A stretch of DNA of 64,000 bases. Source: Beta vulgaris subsp. vulgaris (lineage: Eukaryota; Streptophyta; Magnoliopsida; Caryophyllales; Amaranthaceae). The number at the start of each line of letters is the position of its first letter. Position 1 is the first letter of the stretch. The translations under genes and the position numbers were made by a program. The notes under the pieces were generated by a model that was not told the DNA's origin, made no database searches, and saw nothing but the letters and a program-made list of their open reading frames with translations. Positions 23,791 through 46,887 of the stretch are shown piece after piece. The stretch covers positions 12,646,338-12,710,337 of the forward strand of contig NC_079207.1 in the NCBI RefSeq assembly GCF_026745355.1. Reading direction: 5' to 3'.

Positions 23791-23965
23791 GCATCACGTG
23801 CATTTAAAACTATCTTTAATGATCATTAACTTATATGTGCATACTTATTTGCAATTGATTTCATTCATGCATCACGTGCATATAAAACTATCTTTAATGA
23901 TCATTAACTTATATGTGCATACTTATCTGCAATTGATTTCATACACATCACATACATATAAACCT
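23791..23965. repeat. 78-bp tandem repeat with a CACGTG core
   Basis: Two near-identical 78-bp units (23791-23868 and 23869-23946) and the start of a third run head to tail. Units 1 and 2 contain CATCACGTGCAT, a perfect G-box; the partial third unit reads CATCACATACAT and has lost it. A short ORF spans the units, but it repeats only because the DNA repeats. Confidence 0.8.
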
Positions 23966-24135
23966 AGCCTTTCATAACGAAAGATTACATCTAGCAATCA
24001 AGATAAAATTTAAGCATAACAAATGAAATCAAGGGATATTACCTGAATGCTACCGCGACTCCGCGAGTACATGCGAAGAAGATGTGAAAGAATTGAGAGT
24101 TCCTATCGTAATGCATGAATATATATATAAATATA

Positions 24136-24384
24136 GGGGTAAGATCACATGAGAATGCTCCTTACATGAGAAATGAGAATGAATCTCAACCACACGATTG
24201 AATTAGAGTTACAACACGTGTTTATTAGAGATATACCAACCTAAAAAAATTTGAGCCCAAATTTTTTTTTCAAATATTCTTTTTTTGGAGTTACATCACT
24301 CTTTCAGTAGAGTTACATTACTTATTCATAAGAGTTATATCGCGTAAAATTCATTTTCATGCAAATATGCATTCTCATATGAAC
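24136..24384. mobile_element. MITE-like repeat, copy 2 (ATGAGAATG family)
   Basis: Diverged second copy of the repeat at 18317-18593. It shares GGGGYAAGATCACATGAGAATG, AATCTCAACCACACGATT and the GAGTTACATCACT blocks. The right inverted end has lost about 20 bases (AAATGAGAATG to TTTTCATGCA). TA-rich DNA again flanks it. Confidence 0.7.
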
Positions 24385-24392
24385 TCACTTCT

Positions 24393-24403
<11 letters not shown>

Positions 24404-24443
<40 letters not shown>

Positions 24444-24536
24444 AATGAATATAAAAAAAATCAAAATTTTACGCGTGGTTGAAATTCATTTTCATTTCAC
24501 ATAAGTATATATATATATATATAATATATATATATT

Positions 24537-24574
<38 letters not shown>
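24404..24574. repeat. (TA)n microsatellites
   Basis: Two long TA tracts (about 24406-24440 and 24508-24574) are separated by ~65 bases that include another TTCATTTTCATTTCACATAAG fragment of the neighbouring MITE family. Confidence 0.85.
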
Positions 24575-24578
<4 letters not shown>

Positions 24579-24669
24579 GAAATGTGTATCCTTCCTTTGC
24601 AAAATTTAGAAGTAAAGGTAAAAATGCCATAACTATAAGTACTCCATCCGTATTTCATTTTCATATTAA

Positions 24670-25075
24670 GGCTATGTTTAGTTCACCTGAAATTTTCTGA
24701 TCTGAACTTATCTGATCTGATCTGAACTTATTTTTTCTGATCTGATCTGATCTGAACTTATTTTTTCTGAACTGATCTGATCTGAACTTATTTTTTCTGA
24801 ACTGATCTGATTACAAGATCTTATCTTTTAGATTTCTCTCAATATATAAGAAAAAATATAGTCATGTGGGATCTTGTTTGATTCGTCTCAATGAGTACTT
24901 TATTAATATTCAATTATTATAATTTTTACTAATATGTAATGAAAGATATTTAATAGTAAAAATAAGTTTAAAAACTGACAGATCTGATCTGATCTGATCT
25001 GAACTTATTTTTTCTGATCTGATCTGATCTGATTAGATTTGAAATAAGCAAAAATAAGGTGAACTGAACATAGCC
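24670..25075. mobile_element. Tourist-like MITE with CTGAT(C) tandem arrays
   Basis: The inverted ends are GGCTATGTTTAGTTCACCT on the left and GGCTATGTTCAGTTCACCT read from the right (one mismatch). They are flanked by TAA on both sides (24667-24669 and 25076-25078). The 3-bp TAA duplication marks PIF/Harbinger-Tourist. Both arms contain runs of TGATCTGATCTGAACTTATTTTTTC, so the arms also pair internally. No ORF is present. Confidence 0.85.
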
Positions 25076-25399
25076 TAAGAGTTGATCTAAAGTGAATAAT
25101 TCATAAAAGTTAAAATAATAGTCAACTTGATGTCATGTCAAGTCATAAAACAAAAAAACAAAGCCATGTCAAGTATTCTTGGATTTTGTCGGCAATAATT
25201 CCTTCTCCTCAGTCCTCACCGACTATATGGTAGTAGTCCATTCAACTCATACGATTTGCATATATTGCATGGCTGTCATCTTTCTTTGTTGTCTTAAAAA
25301 TTAAAATGTCGATTGGACTTCATGCATGCACCATTCAAGAAGCACACCACGAAAGAGGAGAAATAGAAAATCCCTAAAAATCATTTTATTAAGAATACA

Positions 25400-25907
25400 T
25401 AGTAGGTTGTTCATGTATAATTACATGTCTATAATATAAGGGAAGAACACAAACATTTCACATCAACCGCACTAATAGTAACCTTTTACTGTTGACTTTG
25501 TTGAGGGTTCCTGCAACTGGCTTCCCAGTGTATTCCTCAATGTTCATGCGCAAACAATCGAGATTGAAGAGAACAGATCAATCATCATCATCGCAATATT
25601 CTCCTTTCGAGCTGCTTTTCGTCGCAGATGCATGAACTTCCAAGTTCAACCTGCTAGAAATACCAGACTGCAGTTTCACTGTAACTGCATCATTGAATAT
25701 GCCAGTACTCCCCAACAGTCTTCTCGAGGCTCCAACAAAAAGCAGGCTTCAGCTATGCAAAGACTTGGGATCCCATTGAAAAACAACAATTGTAAACCAG
25801 CTCTCAGTGAATAGGTCATGCATTGCCCCACAAGTGCCAAAAAGTTCATGGACAGAAGATTCCAGCTGCTTCTCCAGTTGCTGAAGCAAGTATCATCCGC
25901 TGCTTCT
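25400..25907 (-). other. Possible 3'UTR exon of the RID1 helicase gene
   Basis: On the minus strand a strong acceptor (CATTTTCCCCTTGCAG) precedes 25907, and a possible donor (GAGAAG|GTCAGA) lies about 20 bases after the helicase stop codon, near 26537. The enclosed segment has normal base composition but early stops in all frames. A spliced 3'UTR is a guess from the splice signals. Confidence 0.3.
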
Positions 25908-26557
25908 CTGCAAGGGGAAAATGAGAAATATATATGTGATGGAAAGCTTAAAAACCCACAAAGATATTAGATTAATAGTGCAGACTGACTGATCTAGTGA
26001 GTTCAACTGTGTAAATTTATCTCTTAATCTCTTCCTACCCTTTTGGTAAAGGGAAAGGGGGAGAACTAATATTGGACACGAAAGAGAAATATTTCAAATA
26101 TTTATGCCATCAAAGATAAATTCACTGCTAGTGATATTGAAAAGGTGGAAACATTTCAACAGAAACCTAAATATGCAAAGATCAGGTCCACAAAATAATT
26201 TAAAGTTGAGTCACATAATAGGGAAGTCGGGAAGTCAGTCAGTCATCATTAATACTCTGGATATATATGGAAGTACTTTAGCCATTATTTATAGATCAGC
26301 TGCACTCATGAACTGATTCAACACACCTTTACCTGATGGTCCTCCAGTTCCACAAGCAAATTAAACTGAGTTCCTAATTAAAATTGACAATCTACATTAG
26401 GTGTTCATGCTTTACTTGAGTTCAAAGGAGCAAGGTAATCCATTACTAAGAAGATAAAAGCCCAGAAAAAAAATCCTCAGTAGCATGACAACAGGAAGAA
26501 TGAGTATTCAATGTGCTATAAAAGCCATAGGTCTGACCTTCTCCATTGTACAAAATG

Positions 26558-38394
<11,837 letters not shown>

Positions 38395-38600
38395 TGACGG
38401 CATCTCTCGCTACTATAATTTTACCGGTGGTGGTGGTGTTGTGCAAACTGCAAAAAATTCAAGTATTCAACAACAATAAATCCATAATCACAAATTCACA
38501 AGTATCACAAACAAATAATGTAAATATTACCTGAAAAAAACATGAAACTGAAACTTTTTTTCTTTTGACAGGGAAACTAAAACTTAGGGTTCTAGAAATT
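38395..38600 (-). promoter_or_regulatory. RID1 5'UTR with a short leader intron
   Basis: On the minus strand TTTTTTTCAG|GTAATATT (38531) and GAATTTTTTGCAG|TTTGCAC (38448) mark an 84-bp leader intron. A CACCACCACC-rich leader then runs to the ATG. No TATA box could be assigned. Confidence 0.5.
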
Positions 38601-38903
38601 AGAAAAAAAAAACAAGTTACTGCCAGTCTGCCACTGGTGACTGGTGAGTCGTGCCGTGACTGGACTATTTGGGCGTCGGGGTCGGCGACTAGCGTACTCT
38701 TTGTTTAGAAGTCCTAAAATTGTAACAATAGTGAATAAGTAGCTTTAATTTTGAAAAAATATATCATATTAATTTTGATTTATATATAGCAAAAAAAAAA
38801 TTAAATATGGTAAAAAAAATATATATATGGTAAAAAAAAAATTAAAGACTAATCTACTCTTTATGGGAGGGTCATAAATATGATCATATTCTAGACAAAT
38901 ATA
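38601..38903. other. Intergenic, upstream of RID1
   Basis: GC-richer near the probable transcription start, then AT-rich with repeated ATATGGTAAAAAAAA words. Presumably the RID1 promoter; no single element was defined. Confidence 0.35.
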
Positions 38904-39224
38904 CTAGTTTTTTACCCGTGCAAAAATGTACGGAAAGTTTTATAGTAAATATGATTTTGACCGTGCATAATGTGCGAGAATTGTTTTGTTTATTAAGTAG
39001 TTGAATATTATTCATAACTAAGTTATAAGTAGGTCTTTAAGTGTAAAAATATATTGTATGCTACTTCATCTCTAACTTTTAGACCTAAAATATTCCAACA
39101 AAATTGAATATATTGCATATATTCAATAATTGCGTCAAAAGTTGATGAACTATAAGATATTGAATCATATATTTAATGATATTTCTCCTTAAATTATGTT
39201 ATGTGAATTTGTAAAAGTGAATGA

Positions 39225-39327
<103 letters not shown>

Positions 39328-40320
39328 CTTCTCAAAAAATAATATGCGTACACTGTATACAATATACCTTTCCATTTGTTTTCTTTGTCCCGTTATTAAC
39401 TTTCAGCTCCCGGCAAATTACAGGCTTCATGTGGCAAGTTCCCGATTTGATCGATTTATATAAGTAGATAGTTGTTGTCGTGGACAAATTTTGCTTATGA
39501 AATTTGAATAAGGGATATCGAGCTAATCACAAAAGTTTGGTAATATTTGTTGCACATAAATTAATTAAAATTAGGGTCACTAATTTACATTGATATAGGA
39601 GCGTACATTATATTCAGTTTTTCTACGTAACTCTTAATTTGCCACACTTTTTTCTCAAGCATCTAAAAAAAGGTTAAAGTAACTATAAGTTGTATGATCT
39701 CTTATTATTTATATTTTTTCCTATTGTATTGTCCCTGTTCTTTCAAACTTCTCTTGATTCATCATTCAAAGACATCTACTATATTATAGCTAATATGCTA
39801 AAATTTAAAATCCTTTAAATGGGAGGATAAGGATAAAAATATATATATATATATTTTAGATTTTATACCCGTGCTGATTGCAAGAAAAAAATTATTTTTA
39901 TAAAATTATGATTTTAGAATGTTTTTCCTAAAACTATCTTGTGATATTAGCTTGTGATTTAAAGTTTTATAACCGTGTATTGGAAATATTTTTAAACTGG
40001 CTTATGACCCATGTGTTTTATAACCGTGTATTGGAAATATTTTTAAAGATTTTTTTATATAACTATCAATGTTGCATTGTTTATCATCAATGCTTGCAAA
40101 AATTGAAAATTGCATTTGAAAAATCCTAGATAATTTTAAAATTATTAGCTTGTGAATTAAAAGTTTGTCATCTAATATTGAGAATATGATTTGAAATTGG
40201 TTGACACTTCCATTTTGGGTAGTTTCATATCTATTGTAACATTTCCACATGTTGGTAACACAAGCAACTTAAGTTGACGATATAGCCCTTATTTTATCTT
40301 ACTAAGACCATCATTAAATA

Positions 40321-42642
40321 CTCAATTTGTCTCATAAAATTGCTTTTACTTTATTAAGAATTTATTTTTATCCTATTCTAGTTAAAGGATAGCTTTATTT
40401 TTATTTTTTTTTGAGGGGAAAACCCAAACGAGGGCTAATATATTAAATCAGAACAAGCAATATTCATAACGCTATCCGGAACATCATCCTCCCAACTACG
40501 CCAACCAAGTTCTATAGGTTGAAAATGGGCTAGATAGTGAGCAACTTTGTTACCGGAGCGTTTTACAAAAGACCAAATAATAGACTGAAAGCGAGATAAC
40601 AAAGAAAGAATGTCATCAATAACAAGAGAAAAGTCACTTGAACCCTCAACACCACTATTCAAAGCTTGAATGACCGAGAGACAATCACTTTCCAGCACCA
40701 ACTTCGAGGCTCCGAGCTTGACCCCTCCACTGAAGACCTGCTAGAACTGCCTTAGCTTCTGCAATTCGGATCTCCCAGCACACACCCTGTTGCACTTGCA
40801 CCGTAGCACAACCCAGCACAGTCCCTAGCTCATCCCTGCACACCAACCCCAAACCAGTACCCCACTCCCCCAAGCACCCTGCATCCACATTAATCTTCCA
40901 CCAGCCTGCGTCAGGCTTCACCCACGAAGTTGGATGACCAACACCCTTCCCAAACGAGCCCAGCGATCGCTCGCATGCCGCCTCCCGCACTTCCTTCACC
41001 ATCTTCAACCCATAGGCAAGGATGCTCTCCGGTGAACCACACTCTCCCTCCATTACAACCCTACAACGCGCTCCCCAAATCGCCCAGCTGAGAGTGAGAA
41101 AAACCGCCACATCCTCCCCTTCCAACTTCTTCAAACAACAACCCCACCACTCCACCAAACTCCCGCATCCATCAGGGACCCAACTCACAAGCGAGCTTAG
41201 CTCCCATACACTCCGTGCCAAACCGCAGCTATGAATAGCGTGCAAACCCGTTTCTTCAGTTTCCCCACACACCCCACATTGCTTCCCTATAGCTGGAACA
41301 CGAACATGGAGTCCGCACTTGGTAGGAAGGGCCTCGAGACAAGCTCGCCATGCAAAGAGTTTGACCCTCGGCAGAACAGCAGCACCCCAAATAATGGGCC
41401 ATAAATCCGAAGTAGAAGAGGAGGTCCCCACATCCATACTCCTCTCATCATTCAACAACGCTTTGTAAGCTGAACGAACCGAGTAGGTGCCATCTTTTTC
41501 TAACTCCCAGCATAACTTATCTTCCGGCAATCTACAACTCAACGGGATACTCAATACTCTCTCTACCTCAAAAGGTAAAAAAAGTTGGTTGACAAGTTCA
41601 ACATTCCACTCTTTGCGAATCGGGTCAATCAAACCTCCCACTTCCGCCTCCTCATTTGCATCTCCCCTTGGTGATATAATCTTTCGGGTCTGTGTACCTG
41701 GGATCCAAGGGTCCTTCCAAATTTTAATAGTCTCACCATCACCAACTCTCCACCTCATTCCCCGTTTAAGCACCCACCTAGCCTCCCAAATCCCCCTCCA
41801 AGTATAGCTCGGATTCACACCCAACTCCGCTTCCAAAAAAGAATTATTAGGAAAGTATCTAGATTTGAAAATTTGGGCAATTAAGCTACCCGAATTCGTC
41901 ACTAACCGCCATGCTTGCTTTCCTAACAACGCCCAATTAAAAAGCTTCATATCACGAAAACCCAATCCCCCTTCCCTTTTTTCTCTACACAACTTTTTCC
42001 AGGATACCCAATGAATCTTTTTTTCCCCATGTTTTTGACCCCACCAGAACTGAGAAACAAGAGAGCGAATCTCGTCACAAAAAGAAGATGGAAACTTGAA
42101 AACACTCATAGCGTAGGTAGGGAGAAATTGGGCCACAGCCTTTATCATGACCTCCCTACCAGCCTTAGAAAGCACAATTCCCTTCCAACCTTGAAGTTTC
42201 TTCCAAATCTTCTCCTTAACACCTCTAGTAATCACCTTTTTAGACCGGCCCACCACCGTAGGCAAGCCTAAATATCGATCATGAATATCAACCTCCTGAA
42301 CTCCAAGCTGAATAGAGATAGCCTCCCTACGAGAGGTAGGCACTCCCTGACTAAAAGAGATCTTTGTTTTTATCAAAGTTCACCTTCTGCCCTGAAGACA
42401 ATTCATATAGGCTAAGGGCCTGTTGAATCTCTTCCGAATCCTGCAGAGAAGCTCTAGAAAAAATGATACAATCATCAGCAAACAACAAGTGATTAATAGA
42501 AGGGGCCATAGGAGCTAACTGGATGCCCTTCAAGCTTTCTCGCTCCTCAGCTCATCTCAACAAAAGGATAGCTTTATGCTAAACCACTAATCTCTTTCAT
42601 TTCCTTAAACCCATTGTCGCAATTGAAAAAGTACGGAGGAAG
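40321..42642. mobile_element. Stowaway-like MITE split by a LINE
   Basis: The outer ends CTCAATTTGTCTCATAAAATTG and CTTCCTCCGTACTTTTTCAATTG (from the right) with flanking TA (40319-40320 and 42643-42644) resemble a diverged Stowaway of about 140 bp once the LINE and one copy of its target duplication are excluded. The left terminus is the weaker one. Confidence 0.4.
40399..42562 (-). mobile_element. 5'-truncated L1-type LINE, broken
   Basis: On the minus strand the element runs from 42562 to an A-rich tail (plus-strand TTTTTATTTTTTTTT at 40399). It is flanked by a perfect 15-bp target duplication AAAGGATAGCTTTAT (40384-40398 and 42563-42577). It keeps only the 3' part of the reverse transcriptase (FADDC box near 42465-42480), then the thumb region, a zinc-knuckle zf-RVT domain (C-x2-C-x7-H-x4-C pattern) and an RNase H domain. 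The reading frame breaks near 42365 and again near 40700, and the endonuclease and ORF1 are absent. It is a dead-on-arrival insertion. RT-to-RNase H order is usual for plant L1 LINEs. Confidence 0.93.
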
Positions 42643-44224
42643 TATATATTTGATGGAATTAAAGATTAAAAAAAGTGTGCATATCTTAGTAAAAGGATAA
42701 ATGGTAATTAGAACACTTCTATTATTAACCAAAAAATTAGATGCCTTGATTTTAAAAAAGGGAAAACGTAATAAAATTAACTAAAAATGCTCCATCTCCA
42801 ACTAAAATGACTAAGTCAATCAGTTGTACTTTACAACACTTCCAGTAATTGCTTCCCCTCTTTCTTCCAGCCTTTCATATATTTCAAGTCTCTCTCTCAT
42901 ATATGCCATATCAATTTTGTTAACTACAAAACAATTAATTACTACAAAATGATACACATTTTATTTTATTCTCATTCGATTCCAATTATGATTATGAAGA
43001 TTTCTCCTTTTGCTCCACACAAACACATTTCCATATTTTGAAGCCGAAAGTTCTTGAGATCTCAACCCTTAAAAGAAAATGAAGATCATGCATAGCTTTT
43101 ACGGTTTGATTTGGGGAAACTATAAGCATTTTGATCATGCACGTCACTTCCGATGTTGACGAATTTATGGGTTCGAATTATTTTCTGAAATTCACATCTT
43201 CAAGCTTTTAAATTTCTAGATCAAGAAATGGAATAGAAAAATAGTTTGATATTCAATGTTGCGTGCAAATTTCTTTTATATTCCATTATAATTTGGTAAG
43301 GTTTTAGTATATTTTTTTTACTGTTAAATGTGGTTGTGTAAAGACTGATTTTTTGTGCTCCTTTTTCATTATTTTGTATCAATTTGTTGTATATGTCTTT
43401 AAAAATTTGTAATAAGGCCACGATTTATCTGCAATAACATGATAGTAGAAAATGATGAAGTGATGAAAGATAACTCAATATATAACGAAAATGATGATGT
43501 GAAAATAATCGAACATGATTTCTTGGGAGAATCCATAAATCGAAAATGATGATGTGAAAATAGTGTTCCTGTTCTTTCCGTGAACTTTTTGGATTTTTTT
43601 TGCGGAGATTTGTGATATGAAGTGTAACTTGTGTATGAGCAGTGAGCACTATTTATACCAAAGAAGTTTGCCAATATAATAGTAATTAATTGATTGCATT
43701 TGAACGAAATCCATAATCAAGTAATGTTTTAAAAAGTAAACAAAATTAATTGAGATTTCCTAAAAATGAAACCAATCAATATCGTGCATTATGGGCGTGA
43801 TTTAAGGAAATTTATATGCATGGCTTTAGTGATTGACACATCAGCATGTATAACCAAGAGAAAGACACATGGCAGTGGAGTGGTTTCATGCTTTGAGGCC
43901 TGTTGACAGATGGCGTGAGGCCTTAAGAGAATGACGACTCTAACTTATTTCTCTAGGTTTATATAGATATATATAGATTAAAAGGCGTACATAAACAAGA
44001 AACTGTGCCACGTGACTTTCTTCATATGGAGTTTTAGTTCATGTAATCCATGTCAATAAAAAATTTAGAAATTGCGTAGTATAGGGTTTGATGTCGAGAC
44101 CTCAAGTACATATACTAAAGTTTTAACCACTAGTTCCCCTCAAAAAAAAAAAGTTTTAACCACTAGGCTAAGTTGTATTTAGTGTTATTATCATAAAGTA
44201 TTATATTAATAAATGAATTTTTTC

Positions 44225-44257
44225 TTACCCGAGGCATAGCTCGGGGCTAATAACTAG
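44225..44257 (+). mobile_element. Helitron 3' terminus, plus orientation
   Basis: A perfect 6-bp hairpin CCCGAG-GCATAG-CTCGGG is followed by GCTAATAACTAG and then T. This is the Helitron 3' signature. Its 5' TC end was not located; the minus-oriented Helitron at 38904-43977 ends only ~280 bases upstream and may have inserted into this element. Confidence 0.55.
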
Positions 44258-45085
44258 TTAAACATGATAAAAGGGGGTCATCCATAACAAAAAAAAACCT
44301 CATGGGGGTCATCTATGACAAATGACCTCCTTTTGGGGGTCATCTAGGACAAATGACCTCCTAATCCGGAAAAGAAAAAAAAATCTTTTACTATACTTTG
44401 AATAGACGATAGTTTTGAAATTACACAATTGAGTACGCACCGAACTGCTGTTATTATTTTTATTATATATTCGGAAAAAAGGCTAATATTGTAATATGCT
44501 ATGATATGTTGGTAATCTTATATACTACTGTATTACTATAATGGGTAGTTAGGTACAACATGTTATACTATAATGGTAGTTAGGTACAATAAATAAATAA
44601 GAAGTTATAAAAGCATCTCATGTTTATTTTAACTATAAAAAAGGTAAAATTAACCATGGTTAAATTCTATAAAATATTAAATGATGTATTAAGCATTTTT
44701 TATGCTGTATTTGGCACACCCCTTTTGATTTTATGTTAGTTTTTGTATTAATTATGTAACAATAGTGTTTTACGTGATCATTAACTAATAAAATTACAAT
44801 AAAGATATAGTTCTCCTGCTAAAAAATAAGGTTTTTACCATTGGACAAGATCACAAGACTCCTCATTATTCAAAGATTTCAAACCAACAAATCAATGAAA
44901 CTCGAAGGGAATACAAATTTACATCGTTGTTAATCGTATCAATTGCAAAGCGAATATTAAATAACACAATTTTTTAAAATTTTTTCCCTATATAATGTTA
45001 AAGGGAGTTTTAATTCTCATTTTACGTCAAACATAAAATTATTTCCCTCCATACTATCCAAGTAAGACACCACGAGGGAAACAAG
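44258..45085. other. Intergenic, AT-rich
   Basis: Contains three GGGGGTCATCYAtRACAAATGACCTC-like direct repeats (44273-44362). Otherwise AT-rich with nothing assignable. Confidence 0.4.
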
Positions 45086-45091
45086 TTATTT

Positions 45092-45172
45092 TACAAACCG
45101 CTACTCAAAGTAGCGGATACCTATAGTAAGCCGCTAATCTGAGTAGCGGTTAATGCAAACCGCTACTTTGGG
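45092..45172. repeat. Cluster of CCGCTACT...AGTAGCGG palindromes
   Basis: Three quasi-palindromes (ACCGCTACTcaaAGTAGCGG and variants) lie within 80 bases. Related units recur at 46826-46887 and 49230-49245, interrupted by a LINE. They look like subterminal repeats of a DNA transposon, but matching ends were not found. Confidence 0.55.
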
Positions 45173-46825
45173 AAGAGGTCAATGCGTAGCTGCAAATCAA
45201 TTGAAAACTTAGTGATATTACTCCCCTAAAAACTACAGAGTTGACGGATCAACAAATTACAAATTCCACCTACTTTCCACCGCAGTTCACCACTTTACTT
45301 TCCACCATCTTCCCCAACCGGAATTCCCATACCTTCGCGGAAATACCCTCCAAGCTTACCTATTTTTGCACTTCATCAACCTCTTTCTCCTCTGTTTTTC
45401 AAATTACCCCCCTATACCACCTATCGCATCATCACGACACCGCCGTACTGCTGCCACGTACACCACGACTGTAACAACCCGCACTTTCGAGCTGCTCGCT
45501 AATTATCCTTAACAATCATAAACTTTAATTTATCATTGATTAACCTTGATTACACAATCACCTGCAGCAAAATATAATTCAAAAATACACTTCCAATTCT
45601 TTTTTCGCCACGATACGACAACCCACAATAGTATATACAACTTCAAAGTCTAAACCAATTAAATCTCTCAATAGATAAAATCATACATTATAAGAATATT
45701 TTTCAACAACGTTGATTTCCATCTCGGGTTGAACTGGACACCTCTCCTACCATAAACTAAATATCGTGTTAGTGTTTGCGAGGGGAAGAAGTTCAAATTA
45801 TAATTAAATTATATTATTTAGAAGCACCTTTAGATATCCTCTTGAAGAAACTTTGGTTATACGCTGGGAATTTATAATACTATTGGAGCCAGCAATATAT
45901 CATTTGGGATATTAGATTTAGTATGTATCTGTAAAGTTATAAGTAAGCTTTCTGAATGTGTTTTGGGGAGGAAGAGAACTTCAGACTAGAAGATATATCA
46001 CATTATTCAGTAGTCACAATCATTAACCATTCTCACAACAATTCATATCAACAACAAATTCAATCACTCAAAGAGATCTACAACTTTGATGAAGGAACAA
46101 AGACTAAAAAATGAGTGCATCTTGCTTGAATTCGACGGACAGAACAGAGGAAGAAGGAGGACAGTGAGTGAGAGAGAGAAAAATTTTGGGCTTTGGAATT
46201 CCATCTTCATCGAGTCCTTTCTGTTTCTTTTGAAATTGTTTGATGAATTGAGAGTTTTAGATCATGATATTGCATGTTGCCTTTTTGAAATGCTTAAGTG
46301 TTGCTTTGAGAATTTGACAACAACTTATTGTGGTGTCAATTTATTTAAAGTGACACGAAGAAGGAAATGCTAAGAGGATTTTGACTAAGTTTTAGGATTC
46401 CTTCATTTTATCATTCATTCATTTTTTTTAAAAGATGGTTTACTATAATTTGACACACAATTAAGATAATAAAATATAATTATTTTTTAATGGAACCTGC
46501 TCAAAAATACGACTGTTACAACGACCATCTTGCGCCACCCACCACACCATCGCCTGCCAATACTCGTGTTGCACCCATCCTCAGTCTATTTCCCTCGCCT
46601 AACTCGCATATTTAACATTCTGTTTATATTAGGGTAAATATAATGGTCAATGTGAAATTCTTGCGCTGTGTGCATCAAATGCAAGAGCTCCAAGCGAAAA
46701 GGACATTTTGAAGCTCAAGATTCATCCAAAGTATCATCAAATGAATATAACAAGAAAGAAAAAGTGGTTGATTGTGAATCCTCGAGGTTCATTAGCAAAT
46801 ACATGGAACATACCTATTAATGTTT
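45173..46825. other. Unassigned sequence between palindrome clusters
   Basis: Short ORFs (for example 45241-45474 and 46086-46373) show no recognised family and no splice context. A CT-rich Pro/Ser/Thr-coding stretch is at 45240-45470. If the palindromes are subterminal repeats, this is the interior of a transposon. Confidence 0.3.
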
Positions 46826-46887
46826 ACCGCTACTAATAGTAGCGTTTTTTCCTTGTCAGCCGCTACTAACAGTAGCGGTTTTTCCTT
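46826..46887. repeat. CCGCTACTAA(T/C)AGTAGCGG palindromes, left of the LINE
   Basis: Two palindromes are separated by TTTTTCCTTGTCAG. The same spacer continues right of the LINE as TTTTTCCTTGTTAACCGCTA, showing that the LINE landed inside the tandem unit. Confidence 0.7.
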
